DNA of 64,000 nucleotides from Candidatus Heimdallarchaeota archaeon LC_3. Lineage in GTDB: Archaea; Asgardarchaeota; Heimdallarchaeia; Hodarchaeales; LC-3. Below are positions 7,836-17,511 of this stretch, piece after piece. Each line of letters starts with the position of its first letter. Within the stretch, counting starts at the first letter, position 1. The DNA lies in assembly GCA_001940645.1 (NCBI GenBank), contig MDVS01000006.1:62001-126000 (forward strand). Direction: 5' to 3'. Below the pieces are notes generated by a model. It was not told the origin of the DNA, did no database searches, and saw only the letters and a list, made by a program, of their open reading frames with translations. The translations under genes were made by a program, and so were the position numbers.

Positions 7836-7928
7836 TTGGAATATTCTTCAAAATCAAAATCTGTTTCACCAGCTGTAAATAAACCACACGTCTCAAAGAT
7901 TTATGCTTACATAAAACAAATCAGGTAG
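7836..7928 (+). CDS. Micro-protein, locus B copy 2 (30 aa, TTG start)
   Basis: A 30-residue frame from TTG with AAGGTGAAAAAA directly upstream, the same leader found before the locus A copies. It reads (M)EYSSKSKS at the N-terminus and KIYAYIKQIR at the C-terminus. Identity to the other copies is weak apart from the terminal I-R and the length, but position, leader and size match the second slot of locus A. It is followed by the locus B hairpin. Confidence 0.45.
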   Translation: MEYSSKSKSVSPAVNKPHVSKIYAYIKQIR

Positions 7929-7940
7929 GAAAATTTTAAG

Positions 7941-7975
7941 GACGTAAAAACTTTTTTTTTAACTTATTTTACATC
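7941..7975 (+). terminator. Hairpin with T9 tract after micro-protein locus B
   Basis: GACGTAAAA (7941-7949) pairs with TTTTACATC (7967-7975) with one mismatch, around a loop containing nine T residues. Position and design match 5315-5354 of locus A. It is followed by an AT-rich 260-nt stretch before the dehydratase gene, in which I see nothing else. Confidence 0.4.
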
Positions 7976-8239
7976 ATAAGAAAATTTTCAAATGTAATTA
8001 TTGTTTTGATTATATCTCTATGAGTTTGGACAAAAATATAGCTCATACTGATCTGGATTATTAGAAAATTTTTATTATCAATCAAATTTTCTTTCTATAT
8101 TTAAATCTGACTAAGATTTATAAAATTAAATGAAAATAGATAAAAATCAAATTTTTTTATAATTAATCTAATATAAATTAAGATAATTCAATATAATACA
8201 AGAATTTACAAAGTTATTTAATAATTGGTGAAAATTTTT

Positions 8240-9742
8240 ATGTTTAAAGGTCCTATAACATCTGGTGAAGAATACATTAAAAGCTTACAAGGAAGAAAAT
8301 TAAAGGTATATTTATTTGGTGAAATAATTGAAAATATTGTAGACCACCCTGTGATTAGACCCTCTATTAATGCTATGGCAAAGACCTTTGATCTAGCTAA
8401 TAGTGATGAAAACCTTGCAACCGTATACTCGTCACTTTCAAACCAGAAAATTAATCGTTTTTTACACATTGCGGAAAAAAGTGAAGATTTAGTATTCCAA
8501 AATAAAATGCAACGGAGATTAGGCCAATTAACTGGTACATGTTTTCAAAGATGTGTAGGTATGGATGCAATAAATGCACTTCATTCAGTCACATATGAAA
8601 TAGACGAAAAATATCACACCAAATATCATCAAAAATTTCTAAAATTTGTAGAAATGGCACAAAAGAGTAATTTTGTTTTAGGAGGAGCAATGACGGATGT
8701 AAAAGGAGACAGGAGCAAAAGGCCCTTCGAGCAAGATGATTCTGATATGTTTGTTCATGTTATAAAGCGTGATGGAAAGGGAGTATATATTTCAGGCGCA
8801 AAAGCCCATCAAACTGGCGCGCTTAATTCTCATTGGCTAATTGTTATGCCAACAATGAGAATGACAGAACAAGATAAAGATTATACAATAGTAGGCGCTA
8901 TTCCAGTTGATACACCTGGTGTCACCTATATATATGGCCGGCAATCGAATGATTTAAGACATTTGGAGGGTTTCCCAATTGATACAGGGAATCACTTCTT
9001 TTCTGGTCAAGAAGCATTAGTAATATTCGAAAATGTGTTTATCCCAACTGATCTCATTTTTATGAATGGAGAATATGAGTTTGCAACAATGTTAGTTGAT
9101 AGATTTACAAATTATCATCGTAGAAGCTATGTTTGTAAAAGTGGAGTTTCTGATGTACTTATTGGTGCAGCAGCGACTATTGCTGATTATAATGGAGTCT
9201 CTAATGCCTCGCATATACGTGATAAGCTTGTCGAAATGACTCACTTAAATGAAACAATTTACGCGACAGGAATTGCTTCTTCTTACCAGTCTTATAAAAT
9301 GAAATCGGGTGTATGGATGAATGATGACATGTTAGCAAATGTTTGCAAACAAAATGTCACAAGATTTCCATATGAATTAGGACGATTAGCTCAGGATTTA
9401 GCTGGAGGGTTAATGGTTACATTACCTTCAGAAAAAGACTTGAAACATGATGAATTAGGACCTCTTTTAGATAAATATCTTAAAGGAAAAAACGAGATAT
9501 CAACAGAAGATCGTGTACGAATCCTACGGCTAATCGAGAATATGACTTTAGGTCGAAATGCTGTTGGGTACTTAACAGAGTCTATGCATGGTGCTGGTTC
9601 ACCACAAGCTCAACGAATAAATATTTATAGACTTATGCAAATAGAATTTAAGAAAAATTTAGCAAAGTATTTAGCAGGAATCGATATTAGCGAAAAAGAG
9701 CTTTCAAGGTTTGAGAATTTTTATGAAAGAGTATTTTCGTGA
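8240..9742 (+). CDS. abfD: 4-hydroxybutyryl-CoA dehydratase-like (AbfD / HpaB superfamily)
   Basis: 500 residues from the ATG at 8240, 9-10 nt after GGTGA; an in-frame TTG at 8225 lies before that element and is unlikely. AbfD is an FAD plus [4Fe-4S] radical enzyme that dehydrates 4-hydroxybutyryl-CoA to crotonyl-CoA in aminobutyrate/succinate fermentation and in archaeal carbon fixation. The cluster ligands look conserved: TGTCFQRC gives Cys101 and Cys105, and NYHRRSYVCK gives the His, Tyr, Cys and Lys set. ESMHGAGSPQAQR carries the catalytic Glu. The His-to-Cys spacing is one residue shorter than I remember for the Clostridium enzyme. Plain 4-hydroxyphenylacetate monooxygenases lack these cysteines. 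No CoA transferase or 4HB dehydrogenase is adjacent. Confidence 0.8.
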   Translation: MFKGPITSGEEYIKSLQGRKLKVYLFGEIIENIVDHPVIRPSINAMAKTFDLANSDENLATVYSSLSNQKINRFLHIAEKSEDLVFQNKMQRRLGQLTGTCFQRCVGMDAINALHSVTYEIDEKYHTKYHQKFLKFVEMAQKSNFVLGGAMTDVKGDRSKRPFEQDDSDMFVHVIKRDGKGVYISGAKAHQTGALNSHWLIVMPTMRMTEQDKDYTIVGAIPVDTPGVTYIYGRQSNDLRHLEGFPIDTGNHFFSGQEALVIFENVFIPTDLIFMNGEYEFATMLVDRFTNYHRRSYVCKSGVSDVLIGAAATIADYNGVSNASHIRDKLVEMTHLNETIYATGIASSYQSYKMKSGVWMNDDMLANVCKQNVTRFPYELGRLAQDLAGGLMVTLPSEKDLKHDELGPLLDKYLKGKNEISTEDRVRILRLIENMTLGRNAVGYLTESMHGAGSPQAQRINIYRLMQIEFKKNLAKYLAGIDISEKELSRFENFYERVFS

Positions 9743-9849
9743 TTTTCTAACTGTTTATTTAATAAAAAAATCTTCGATACTACTAAACTAGGAAAACTAT
9801 ATTAATAATATTATCAAACTTTAGTTATCATATTTTCGAGGAATTATAA

Positions 9850-10209
9850 ATGAGTGTATCTCAGTCACAGGATTATTTCAATTACATCTTACAGATAGTT
9901 AGAGCTGTTATTGAACATAGAGAGTATAAGGGAACCATACCTGAGGCTTTAAAGTCAATAAATCAATATTTTCCAACGGTATCTTACAAGGACAATGAAA
10001 AAGCATTTAAAAATGTTTTCGAAGTTTATCTTAAATCCGTTGAATTAATCAATAAGAAAGAAAAAAAATTTTGGGAATTCAGTCAAGCTAATAATCTTGA
10101 TGCATTAATAGATCAAGAATTAAAAACTTTTAAGAAAATAGATGTACCTAAAGAAATACTAAAACCTATGCTTCAATACATCTTTTATAACAAATTTCAA
10201 AAACAATAA
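9850..10209 (+). CDS. Uncharacterised helical protein
   Basis: 119 residues, all-helical by composition, soluble, no cysteine motif. Start ATG after GAGGAATTATAA. It lies about 100 nt downstream of the dehydratase on the same strand and might be co-transcribed, but a T-rich gap separates them. I do not recognise the family. Confidence 0.55.
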   Translation: MSVSQSQDYFNYILQIVRAVIEHREYKGTIPEALKSINQYFPTVSYKDNEKAFKNVFEVYLKSVELINKKEKKFWEFSQANNLDALIDQELKTFKKIDVPKEILKPMLQYIFYNKFQKQ

Positions 10210-10241
10210 GATTATCTCTATACCTAAATTAATTTTGATTT

Positions 10242-11351
10242 CTATATGGGTATGAATTCTCTTACGAATTTAAATACTTCTTGGAATTCCTTATAATTAT
10301 CTTTATTAAGAATTATTCTCATTTCATTTTCATATGAATGTAGAAAAGATTTCTCGAATTGGTATGTGAGATAAGAAGCAATTGATTTTGTTACAAAATT
10401 AGTTTCTGATACTATTAAAAGAGTAGTCACAATTTTTCCGTGGTTCATTAGAACTACTTTATCTCCAAATCTAATCTCCTCTAATTTAGAGTCACTTTTT
10501 ACAGTATCTTTTAATGAAATATTCAACATCGAAAATATTCCCGATACTAATTCTTCAGGCAATTTAACTTCACTTTGATAGGAAATACCCTGAAACACAA
10601 GCCCAGTTCTTTGTTCGATCATTATTATTGAATTTAAAGATACAGAAGTAATGAAAAAGAATGCTTTATCTTTATGAATTGATAAAGCGAAATAGATGAA
10701 TAAAATACTAATGAAAACCATATAAGTATAGTTGGGTAAAGCACCAGGAAATAAAAATCTCGATATTGAATAAAATGACAATGTCGATATTGCAATCATA
10801 ACAAAAATAATCAACCAAATACGGGAAGTTATCGGAGAAGCTCTTTCACTCTTTTTTATGTCTAAAACAGTTCTGATTCTTTTTATAAGAATCAGAACTA
10901 TCAAAACAAATTGAGAAAGAAACAAGAAGGAACCTAATAGTGTATAATTCGTCAAAATGAAATTTCCCACTACTTTGATTTCAATATTCAAAGCAGTATA
11001 AGCCATATTAGAAAATATCAATAAATTTACAAAATTAAGTTGAAAGAAAGAACGATAGGTCATCTTAAAATCAACTAATATGACTGCGTACACAATTAAA
11101 ACTAACCCCAATTCACCAAAAAAAAATCCTAATCGGTCAAAAAATACACTATCCAAATTAAGATTGTTTGGTGTTGATAATAAAGGATTAATAAGAAAAC
11201 TTGCTTCCATTAATAATATAAAAAAAGATGCTACATAAATTAAAGTAATTTCTTTTAATGGATTATTCCTAGTGTTATAGAACATGATGATCACGCCTAT
11301 AAGAGTACTAAAAATAGCCACTAACAGAAAAAAAACTTCATAAATTAACAA
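10242..11351 (-). CDS. Seven-helix membrane protein with C-terminal alpha/beta sensory-like domain
   Basis: 369 residues from a TTG start with AAGGGA 5-6 nt upstream. Residues 1-225 hold seven hydrophobic segments in the style of 7TM sensory modules. Residues 230-369 are soluble: SIIMIEQRTGLVFQGISY, then EELVSGIFSMLNISLKDTV, then IRFGDKVVLMNHGKIVTTLLIV and helices. The beta-hairpin plus long-helix order resembles profilin-fold (roadblock/longin-like) domains. That is a fold-level guess. It may be a membrane receptor or scaffold; no kinase, cyclase or methyl-accepting region is present. Confidence 0.6.
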   Translation of the reverse strand: MLIYEVFFLLVAIFSTLIGVIIMFYNTRNNPLKEITLIYVASFFILLMEASFLINPLLSTPNNLNLDSVFFDRLGFFFGELGLVLIVYAVILVDFKMTYRSFFQLNFVNLLIFSNMAYTALNIEIKVVGNFILTNYTLLGSFLFLSQFVLIVLILIKRIRTVLDIKKSERASPITSRIWLIIFVMIAISTLSFYSISRFLFPGALPNYTYMVFISILFIYFALSIHKDKAFFFITSVSLNSIIMIEQRTGLVFQGISYQSEVKLPEELVSGIFSMLNISLKDTVKSDSKLEEIRFGDKVVLMNHGKIVTTLLIVSETNFVTKSIASYLTYQFEKSFLHSYENEMRIILNKDNYKEFQEVFKFVREFIPI

Positions 11352-11449
11352 AATATTCCCTTGGAAAGAAATTTCTCTTACAAAAATACTTTAAATATGT
11401 AATAAAAAATATTATAACAATTATTCTTTCCTTTAGAAGAAGTTTATTT

Positions 11450-11890
11450 TTAAAAAGCTTTAACCATTAAATGTGCTGTGTTTGGACAACTTCCTTTGAA
11501 TTCTTCTGATTGTTCAATTTTTGAATTTGCATTTTCCCTTTTAATATAATTAAAACCAAATTTTTCATAAAGTTTTGGAACAGTGTCTGTTAATAAGAAT
11601 AATTCTTTTACACCCTTTTCATTAGCATAATTTAGAAGATATTCAATTATTTTTCTTCCCAATCCTTTTTTCTGATATTTTGGATCAACCGCAATCGATC
11701 GAATTAATCCGGCTTCTTGATATATTTCAATTCCACCAGAGCCAATTATTTCATTTTCATCTTTAATAACAAAAAAATTTGAAAGATGATCATCAATACC
11801 TTCAACAGGTAGTTTCAATGATTGTAAAAGAGTAAATATTTTCTTCAAATCTTTTTTTGTGATTTTTTCTATTCGATAATTTTTATTCAT
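11450..11890 (-). CDS. GNAT acetyltransferase, ArsN2-like
   Basis: 146 residues with a complete GNAT core: IRSIAVDPKYQKKGLGRKII contains the V-x-P and Q-x-x-G-x-G acetyl-CoA pyrophosphate loop, and LLTDTVPKLYEKFGFNYIKR is the typical beta-5/alpha-4 part. The C-terminus, IEQSEEFKGSCPNTAHLM, follows the pattern of ArsN-type N-acetyltransferases (EF..LCP.SA..M), which inactivate toxic amino-acid analogues such as arsinothricin. Start ATG with GGAG about 10 nt upstream. Divergent from the TrmB regulator and part of an apparent resistance unit with the MFS exporter. The substrate is inferred only. Confidence 0.75.
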   Translation of the reverse strand: MNKNYRIEKITKKDLKKIFTLLQSLKLPVEGIDDHLSNFFVIKDENEIIGSGGIEIYQEAGLIRSIAVDPKYQKKGLGRKIIEYLLNYANEKGVKELFLLTDTVPKLYEKFGFNYIKRENANSKIEQSEEFKGSCPNTAHLMVKAF

Positions 11891-11950
11891 GATATAATTC
11901 TCCTTAATTCTTCTAATTATTGAAGCATAGTAAAATTTAAAAGGTTGTTC

Positions 11951-11969
11951 TACCCAAAGGTAGTAGTAA
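11951..11969. promoter_or_regulatory. Operator copy 1 for the TrmB-like regulator
   Basis: TACC-N5-GTAGTAGTAA, with the inner palindrome CTACC-CAAA-GGTAG at 11950-11963. The identical TACC-N5-GTAGTAGTAA recurs at 12819-12837 in front of the exporter. Here it sits 16 nt before the regulator's ATG, overlapping the expected transcription start (TATA-like AAAATTTAAAA at about 11930), which fits autorepression. Confidence 0.6.
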
Positions 11970-11984
11970 TAAGGAGAAAATGAA

Positions 11985-12761
11985 ATGAGTGAAGCGGTTA
12001 AAAATATTTCAAATACTGGTAATACTGATTTAGAGATTATGAGTTTACTTGAAAGTGTAGGATTAACTAAAAATCAGGCACTAGCATATTTAGAATTAAT
12101 TAAACGACAGAGTACAGAAGCTAGTGTTCTATGTGAGGAAACAGGAATAAAAAGTTCTAAAATTTATGGAATTTTGAGCAAATTAGAAAATTTAGGGTTA
12201 ATAGTAGTTGAAACAACTAAACCCAAAAAATATCGTGTTTTATTATTAGAAGAAAGCTTAGAAAATTTTACTAATGTTATTAAAACAGAATATGAAACAA
12301 AAATTAAAATTTTAGATGAATTAAAGGTCAGGTTATCTCCATTATTTGATTCTATAACTTCTGTGACAGAGTTTGCTCTTATACTTAAGGGACAAAGACA
12401 TGTATTTAATCACATAATTACAAAGCTAAATAACTCGGGGAAAAGTATCGTGTTTATTTCACCTAATATTAAACAATACGAGATATTTAAGGAAACTTTG
12501 AAGGAATTATCAAATGAAGGAATTTCAATACGAGTTGGAGTTCATACAACAAAACCATTAAATTTGGAAGATTCAAGTCCAATTGAATTTATATTAATGA
12601 GTTGTAAATTGTTTTATATTATAATTGATAACACTTACTTGATATGTGTCTCAGAGTGGGAGGATCCGAATTTGACCTACGCTATTGTCACGTCTGATCA
12701 TAATTTAATTCATATGAGTAATAATTATCTTGAAAGCCCAACATGTCAAGTAAATCACTAA
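11985..12761 (+). CDS. TrmB-family transcriptional regulator
   Basis: 258 residues. The N-terminal winged helix is the TrmB type: LLESVGLTKNQALAYLELIK and GIKSSKIYGILSKLENLGLI, followed by a helical linker (residues 90-120). The rest (about 125-258) is a phospholipase-D-like C-terminal sensor domain (KSIVFISPNIKQYEIFKETLKEL) of the kind found in TrmB proteins that bind sugars or other small ligands. Start ATG with AAGGAG 7 nt upstream. It lies between the acetyltransferase and the exporter, and the shared operator suggests it represses itself and the exporter until a toxic ligand is bound. Confidence 0.82.
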   Translation: MSEAVKNISNTGNTDLEIMSLLESVGLTKNQALAYLELIKRQSTEASVLCEETGIKSSKIYGILSKLENLGLIVVETTKPKKYRVLLLEESLENFTNVIKTEYETKIKILDELKVRLSPLFDSITSVTEFALILKGQRHVFNHIITKLNNSGKSIVFISPNIKQYEIFKETLKELSNEGISIRVGVHTTKPLNLEDSSPIEFILMSCKLFYIIIDNTYLICVSEWEDPNLTYAIVTSDHNLIHMSNNYLESPTCQVNH

Positions 12762-12818
12762 TTGTTGATTTTCAATCCAGTTTCTTTGATTTGTAAATTC
12801 TTTTTTCTTCCTCTCTAC

Positions 12819-12837
12819 TACCAATTAGTAGTAGTAA
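12819..12837. promoter_or_regulatory. Operator copy 2 at the MFS exporter promoter
   Basis: Second copy of TACC-N5-GTAGTAGTAA, here inside the longer inverted repeat CTACTA-N5-TAGTAG. It abuts a TATA box TATATATT at 12841-12848, so it covers the BRE position. A bound protein would block TBP/TFB. The exporter ATG is 59 nt downstream. Confidence 0.62.
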
Positions 12838-12895
12838 ATGTATATATTCTTTTCTTTGATATATTTCATTAGAAGTAATATCGAGGTGATTTTGA

Positions 12896-14242
12896 ATGAT
12901 AACAATTTCCTTAGGTTCAATATTAGCATCAAAGAATTTATCTGATCAAACACAGACAATCGTAATAAAATATTTTATTTTTTCAGCTTTAATGCGTGGA
13001 ATATTTATGCTATCCAGTACATTCTATTTTTTGTTCATAGTAGAGTTGACAGGATTTGCTGAAGCTGCATTTTTGATAACAGTAGCATTTATCATTCAAG
13101 GTTTAATAGATTATCCTAGTGGAGCTCTTGGTGACAAAATAGGGCAGAAAAAAGTAATATTTATTGCATATTTGATTCATTCTATCGCCTTTGCTTCATT
13201 ACTATTTATTAATTCTTTTAATTTTCTTATCATGATTTATCTTGCAGAAGCAATTGCAAAATCATTAGAATCTGGTGCGATTAATTCTTGGTTTGATAAT
13301 AATTACAAAATTACAGCATTAAATAAAGATAAAGACCATGAGATATATAAAGAAGCTAATTTTAGAATAGAAATGTTGATAGGAATATTTGCAAGCAGTA
13401 TGTTCCTGTTAGGAGGAGTGTTGGCTTATTGGACTTTTCGAGAATTGATATTTGTTATTCAATCGATTTTAATGATTGTAATTGGGGTAATAATACTTCT
13501 AACATTAAATGATATTAAAACTAATGAAGAGAATAAACAGGAGAATTATTTAAGAATATTAACTGGGGGTATAGGACTTTTAATAAAAAGCCCTAGATTA
13601 CTTATGTTCGTTGTAGGATCTATAATTCTTGCTACTCCTATTATCATTTGGACGGAGTTAATTCTTTTTATCTTTTATTTTGGGTATACAGGTTCGGATG
13701 CTTCAGCAGGATTGTTTCGATTTATAGTATGGTTTTCATCCAGTCTTGTGGTAGGGATTGCAGGAATTTATTCAAAAAAACTAACTGCAAAAAAATCTCT
13801 TTATAAAATGCACTTAATACATTCTTTCCTATTCTTTGGGTCGTTTGCACTTATTATTTTTCTATTTCCTTTAACTGACCAATTTTCATTATTTGCATTA
13901 GTCCTATCCCTAATTATATTCTCAATGGCAGCAATAATTCATTATTCATCAGATATTTTAAAGAAAAGCGTGTACTTAGAACTTATACCAAATGAGAAAA
14001 GAAATTCATTCTATTCATTGATTCCGACTTTAACAATGCTTGTCTCATCACCTTTAATTTTCATATTTGGAATATTAATTACTACTCATGGATTAGTTAT
14101 CTCGATTGTAGTATTGGCAACAATTGAAATTATTGGAGCTTTAGTAATAGGCATAAGTTTTCACTTACCAGAAAAATGGAAGGCTTTTAATAAAATTCAA
14201 CCTATTTTGTTGGCAAATCAAATTCATTGTTGCGTAAATTAG
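12896..14242 (+). CDS. Major facilitator superfamily exporter
   Basis: 448 residues with about 12 transmembrane segments. The MFS motif A variant GALGDKIGQKKVIF lies between helices 2 and 3, preceded by a typical helix 2 (FIIQGLIDYPS). A long cytoplasmic loop (TLNDIKTNEENKQENYLR) divides the two six-helix halves. Start ATG after GAGGTGATTTTGA. Inner-membrane proton-driven efflux is the default role for this type; the substrate is unknown. The regulator upstream and the ArsN2-like acetyltransferase suggest a toxic metabolite or metalloid compound. Confidence 0.8.
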   Translation: MITISLGSILASKNLSDQTQTIVIKYFIFSALMRGIFMLSSTFYFLFIVELTGFAEAAFLITVAFIIQGLIDYPSGALGDKIGQKKVIFIAYLIHSIAFASLLFINSFNFLIMIYLAEAIAKSLESGAINSWFDNNYKITALNKDKDHEIYKEANFRIEMLIGIFASSMFLLGGVLAYWTFRELIFVIQSILMIVIGVIILLTLNDIKTNEENKQENYLRILTGGIGLLIKSPRLLMFVVGSIILATPIIIWTELILFIFYFGYTGSDASAGLFRFIVWFSSSLVVGIAGIYSKKLTAKKSLYKMHLIHSFLFFGSFALIIFLFPLTDQFSLFALVLSLIIFSMAAIIHYSSDILKKSVYLELIPNEKRNSFYSLIPTLTMLVSSPLIFIFGILITTHGLVISIVVLATIEIIGALVIGISFHLPEKWKAFNKIQPILLANQIHCCVN

Positions 14243-14356
14243 GTAAACCTAATTATATACTTTTATCATTCCTCACATACATTTATATACACTAAATGTA
14301 TAAATTATACATACTAAAATAAAACTATATTTCACAATAAAATGGTGAAACAAATC

Positions 14357-14734
14357 ATGGTAAAACAAATAGTAGTTGTTGCATTACTCCTCGGATCAGT
14401 AATGAGTGTTGGAATTTTTGGAACTGTTTTGTTCCTAGGTCAGTCAGGATGTCCTCCTGCATTACATTTATCAATGGTAAATGATGAAAATTATTATGTT
14501 CAAGAAGGATTAATCATAAATATAACTGATATTGATTTGGAAGAACGATCAAAATTAAAAACTGCTTTGGATAACCTAATCACTTCTGGTGAATCTTTTT
14601 ATTCACAAGAATTAACGATTGAGGATCAAAACAGTATAATTGACTTCTTAAAAGAAATATCGGGTGATAACAGTTTTGATTTTGTTATATTTTATAAGAC
14701 AAAATATGTAAGCTTTGGTATTGTTAATTGTTAA
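14357..14734 (+). CDS. Small membrane-anchored extracytoplasmic protein
   Basis: 125 residues from the ATG at 14357, 8 nt after GGTGA (14344-14348). An ATG at 14342 overlaps this element and would only repeat MVKQI. An N-terminal hydrophobic helix (about 4-28) acts as a signal anchor, followed by QSGCPPALHLS, which contains a cysteine just outside the membrane. The remainder is soluble and acidic, ending in Cys. The family is unknown. It follows the exporter by 100 nt and might be co-expressed. Confidence 0.55.
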   Translation: MVKQIVVVALLLGSVMSVGIFGTVLFLGQSGCPPALHLSMVNDENYYVQEGLIINITDIDLEERSKLKTALDNLITSGESFYSQELTIEDQNSIIDFLKEISGDNSFDFVIFYKTKYVSFGIVNC

Positions 14735-14907
14735 TTGATAATTTTAAAAATATTGTTAATTTTATTTATTTATTTATCCTTATCCTCAAATAAGATTTTT
14801 TTACAATTACCTTTAATAATCATTTCGATTCAAAAAATCTCTTACATAAACATGAGAGAAATATAATTGAATTCTAGAAAGAATTGTAATTCTTTAAATT
14901 TTAGCAT

Positions 14908-17496
14908 TTAGTTAACTTTTTCAATAAGTATTTCTTCATTTCTCAATTTTGCTTCCAAAATTGTTTGCTCGGTTAGTTGATGAGAAAGGAGATAATCAGC
15001 AATTGGGTTTTGTAGATATTTTTGTATTGCTCTTCTAAGTGGGCGTGCTCCATATGCTGGATCATATCCCTGCCCGGCAAGAAATGTTTTAACATCTTCA
15101 GATACTTTTAATATAATATTTTGATCTTGTAGTTGTTTTTGAACTATTTCTAATTGAATTTCAACAATATCTAGCATTTGATCAAGAGTTAAAGATTTGA
15201 AAACAACGATATCGTCAATACGGTTAATGAATTCAGGTCGGAAATGATGACGTAATTCTCCTTTAACAGCATTCTCAATTTCTTTATAAGTAGCCTTTTG
15301 AGATGTTAAATCAAAAATCAACTGACTTCCAATATTAGATGTGGCAATAATTACCGTATTCTTGAAATTCACAACACGTCCCTTTGAGTCTGTGAGTCGT
15401 GCATCATCAAGGATTTGTAAAAGCATATTAAAAACATCAGGATGTGCTTTTTCTATTTCATCCAGAAGAATTACTGAATAAGGTTTTCGCCTAACTGCTT
15501 CAGTTAGTTGTCCACCTTCTTCATAACCAACATAACCAGGGGGAGCACCAATTAATTTAGCCACTGAATGTTTTTCCATATATTCAGACATATCTATTCG
15601 AATCATCATTTGTTCGGAATCAAAAAGGAATTCTGCTAATGCTTTAGTTAATTCTGTTTTTCCAACACCTGTTGGTCCTAGAAATAAGAAGCTTCCTAAA
15701 GGACGGCCTTGTGGATTAAGACCAGCACGTGCTCTTCTTATTGTTTCACTTAAAGATTTAATTGCAATGTCTTGGCCTATAACACGGGAAGACAACACTT
15801 CCTCCATATGAATAAGTTTATCCGATTCCTCTTTTCCTATTCTCTTTACTGGTATTCCTGTCCATTGGGCTACTACTTCTGCAATATCTTCTTCCCCGAC
15901 TTCCTCGTTTAATAACGATCCTTGTTCTTGTGCTTTCTCCAGTTCTTTTTTATAATCTGTTAGTTGTTTTTCAAGGTCTGGTAAAGATCCATATTGCAGT
16001 CTTCCTACTTTTTCTAGGTCTACAGCTCGTTGTGCAAGTTCAATTTCTAGTTTAATTTTTTCAATTTCTTCCTTAGCAACAGATATCTTATCGATGATTC
16101 TTTTTTCATTTTCCCATTTCAGTTTAGTTTTTGCGAGTTCAGCATTCAAAGTTTCCAATTCATTTTCGATTACTTCTAATCTTCTTTTAGCTGAAGAATC
16201 AGACTCTCTTTTGATGACATTCCTTTCCACTTCTAGTTGACGAACTTTCCGAATTAATTCATCAACTTCTGAAGGCATTGATTGAATCTCCATAGAAAGT
16301 TTAGCTGCCGCTTCATCCATTAAATCAATTGCTTTGTCAGGAAGGAATCTATCACTGATATATCGATTGGATAGTGTAGCAGCTGCAATTATTGCCTCAT
16401 CTTGAATCCTTACTCCATGGTGAACCTCATATCGCTCTTTTAATCCTCGTAGAATAGAAATTGTTTCCTCTACAGTTGGTTGGTCAACAGGAACCGGTTG
16501 AAATCTACGTTCCAATGCAGCATCTTTCTCGATATACTTACGATATTCATCTCTGGTAGTAGCTCCCACACAATGTAATTCTCCACGTGCTAATGCAGGC
16601 TTCAGTAAATTACTGGCATCCATTGCTCCTTCTGCTGCTCCTGCACCAACGACGGTATGTAACTCATCGATAAAAAGAATAATATTCCCATCAGATTTAT
16701 CTATCTCTTTTAGTACAGTTTTCAATCTATCTTCAAATTCTCCTCGGTATTTAGTTCCTGCTATCAATGCTCCCATATCTAAAGCAAGAACTTGCTTGTT
16801 TTTTAGTGATTCAGGAACGTCTTTTCTAGCGATTCTCTGAGCTAGACCCTCAGCAATAGCAGTTTTTCCAGTTCCGGGGTCTCCTACGAGTACCGGATTA
16901 TTCTTAGTTCTACGAGATAATACATGAATTACTCTTCTGATTTCTTCATCACGACCAATAACAGGATCAAGTTTGTTTTCATAAGCGAGATCTGTTAAAT
17001 TACGTGTGTATTTTGAAAGCGCTTGATATTTATTCTCAGCTTCCGGATCAGTAACTCGTGAAGCACCTCGAATATCTTTTATCGCTCTCAATAAATTTTG
17101 GTATGTTGCACCATGATTTTTGAGTATTATTGCACTCTCCTTTCCTTCTTTAGCGATTCCAAGTAATAGATGATCAATTGCAACATATTCGTCATTCATC
17201 TGATGAGCTTGCTTTTCTGCTTCTTCAAGTGATTTTCTAGCAGATGTAGAAACTTCTGGGCTTGATCCTCCACTCACTCTTGGTTGTCGTTCGATCAAAT
17301 CATTGATTTCTTGTTTTAATGATTGATTATTTACTCCATTCTTTAATAAAATAGGATTAATAATATCTTCTTGATTTAATAATGCAAAAAGCAAATGATA
17401 AGGCTCAATTTGTGCATTTCCTAATGAATCTGACTTTGATTGTGCTTCTGTAACTACTTCTTGTGCTTTATATGTGAATTTTCTAAGGTTAACCAT
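14908..17496 (-). CDS. clpB: ClpB (Hsp104-type) AAA+ disaggregase
   Basis: 862 residues, the full ClpB length. Order: Clp N-domain repeats (1-145), first AAA+ module with Walker [14 protein letters not shown] and Walker B ILFIDELH, the coiled-coil middle domain (about 410-525), and a second AAA+ module with [26 protein letters not shown] and the C-terminal D2-small domain [15 protein letters not shown]. It threads aggregated proteins through a hexamer and works with DnaK/DnaJ. It lies 15 nt downstream of dnaJ on the same strand, last gene of the chaperone cluster. No dnaK or grpE is in the window. ClpB is uncommon in archaea and bacterial in origin. Confidence 0.95.
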   Translation of the reverse strand: MVNLRKFTYKAQEVVTEAQSKSDSLGNAQIEPYHLLFALLNQEDIINPILLKNGVNNQSLKQEINDLIERQPRVSGGSSPEVSTSARKSLEEAEKQAHQMNDEYVAIDHLLLGIAKEGKESAIILKNHGATYQNLLRAIKDIRGASRVTDPEAENKYQALSKYTRNLTDLAYENKLDPVIGRDEEIRRVIHVLSRRTKNNPVLVGDPGTGKTAIAEGLAQRIARKDVPESLKNKQVLALDMGALIAGTKYRGEFEDRLKTVLKEIDKSDGNIILFIDELHTVVGAGAAEGAMDASNLLKPALARGELHCVGATTRDEYRKYIEKDAALERRFQPVPVDQPTVEETISILRGLKERYEVHHGVRIQDEAIIAAATLSNRYISDRFLPDKAIDLMDEAAAKLSMEIQSMPSEVDELIRKVRQLEVERNVIKRESDSSAKRRLEVIENELETLNAELAKTKLKWENEKRIIDKISVAKEEIEKIKLEIELAQRAVDLEKVGRLQYGSLPDLEKQLTDYKKELEKAQEQGSLLNEEVGEEDIAEVVAQWTGIPVKRIGKEESDKLIHMEEVLSSRVIGQDIAIKSLSETIRRARAGLNPQGRPLGSFLFLGPTGVGKTELTKALAEFLFDSEQMMIRIDMSEYMEKHSVAKLIGAPPGYVGYEEGGQLTEAVRRKPYSVILLDEIEKAHPDVFNMLLQILDDARLTDSKGRVVNFKNTVIIATSNIGSQLIFDLTSQKATYKEIENAVKGELRHHFRPEFINRIDDIVVFKSLTLDQMLDIVEIQLEIVQKQLQDQNIILKVSEDVKTFLAGQGYDPAYGARPLRRAIQKYLQNPIADYLLSHQLTEQTILEAKLRNEEILIEKVN

Positions 17497-17511
17497 TTTT
17501 TAATCCTCCAT

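Noticed and set aside
4889..8239. CRISPR array or integrated element in the gene-poor region
   Set aside because: No regularly spaced identical repeats, integrase, transposase or att-like duplications; the repeats are explained by the micro-protein loci.
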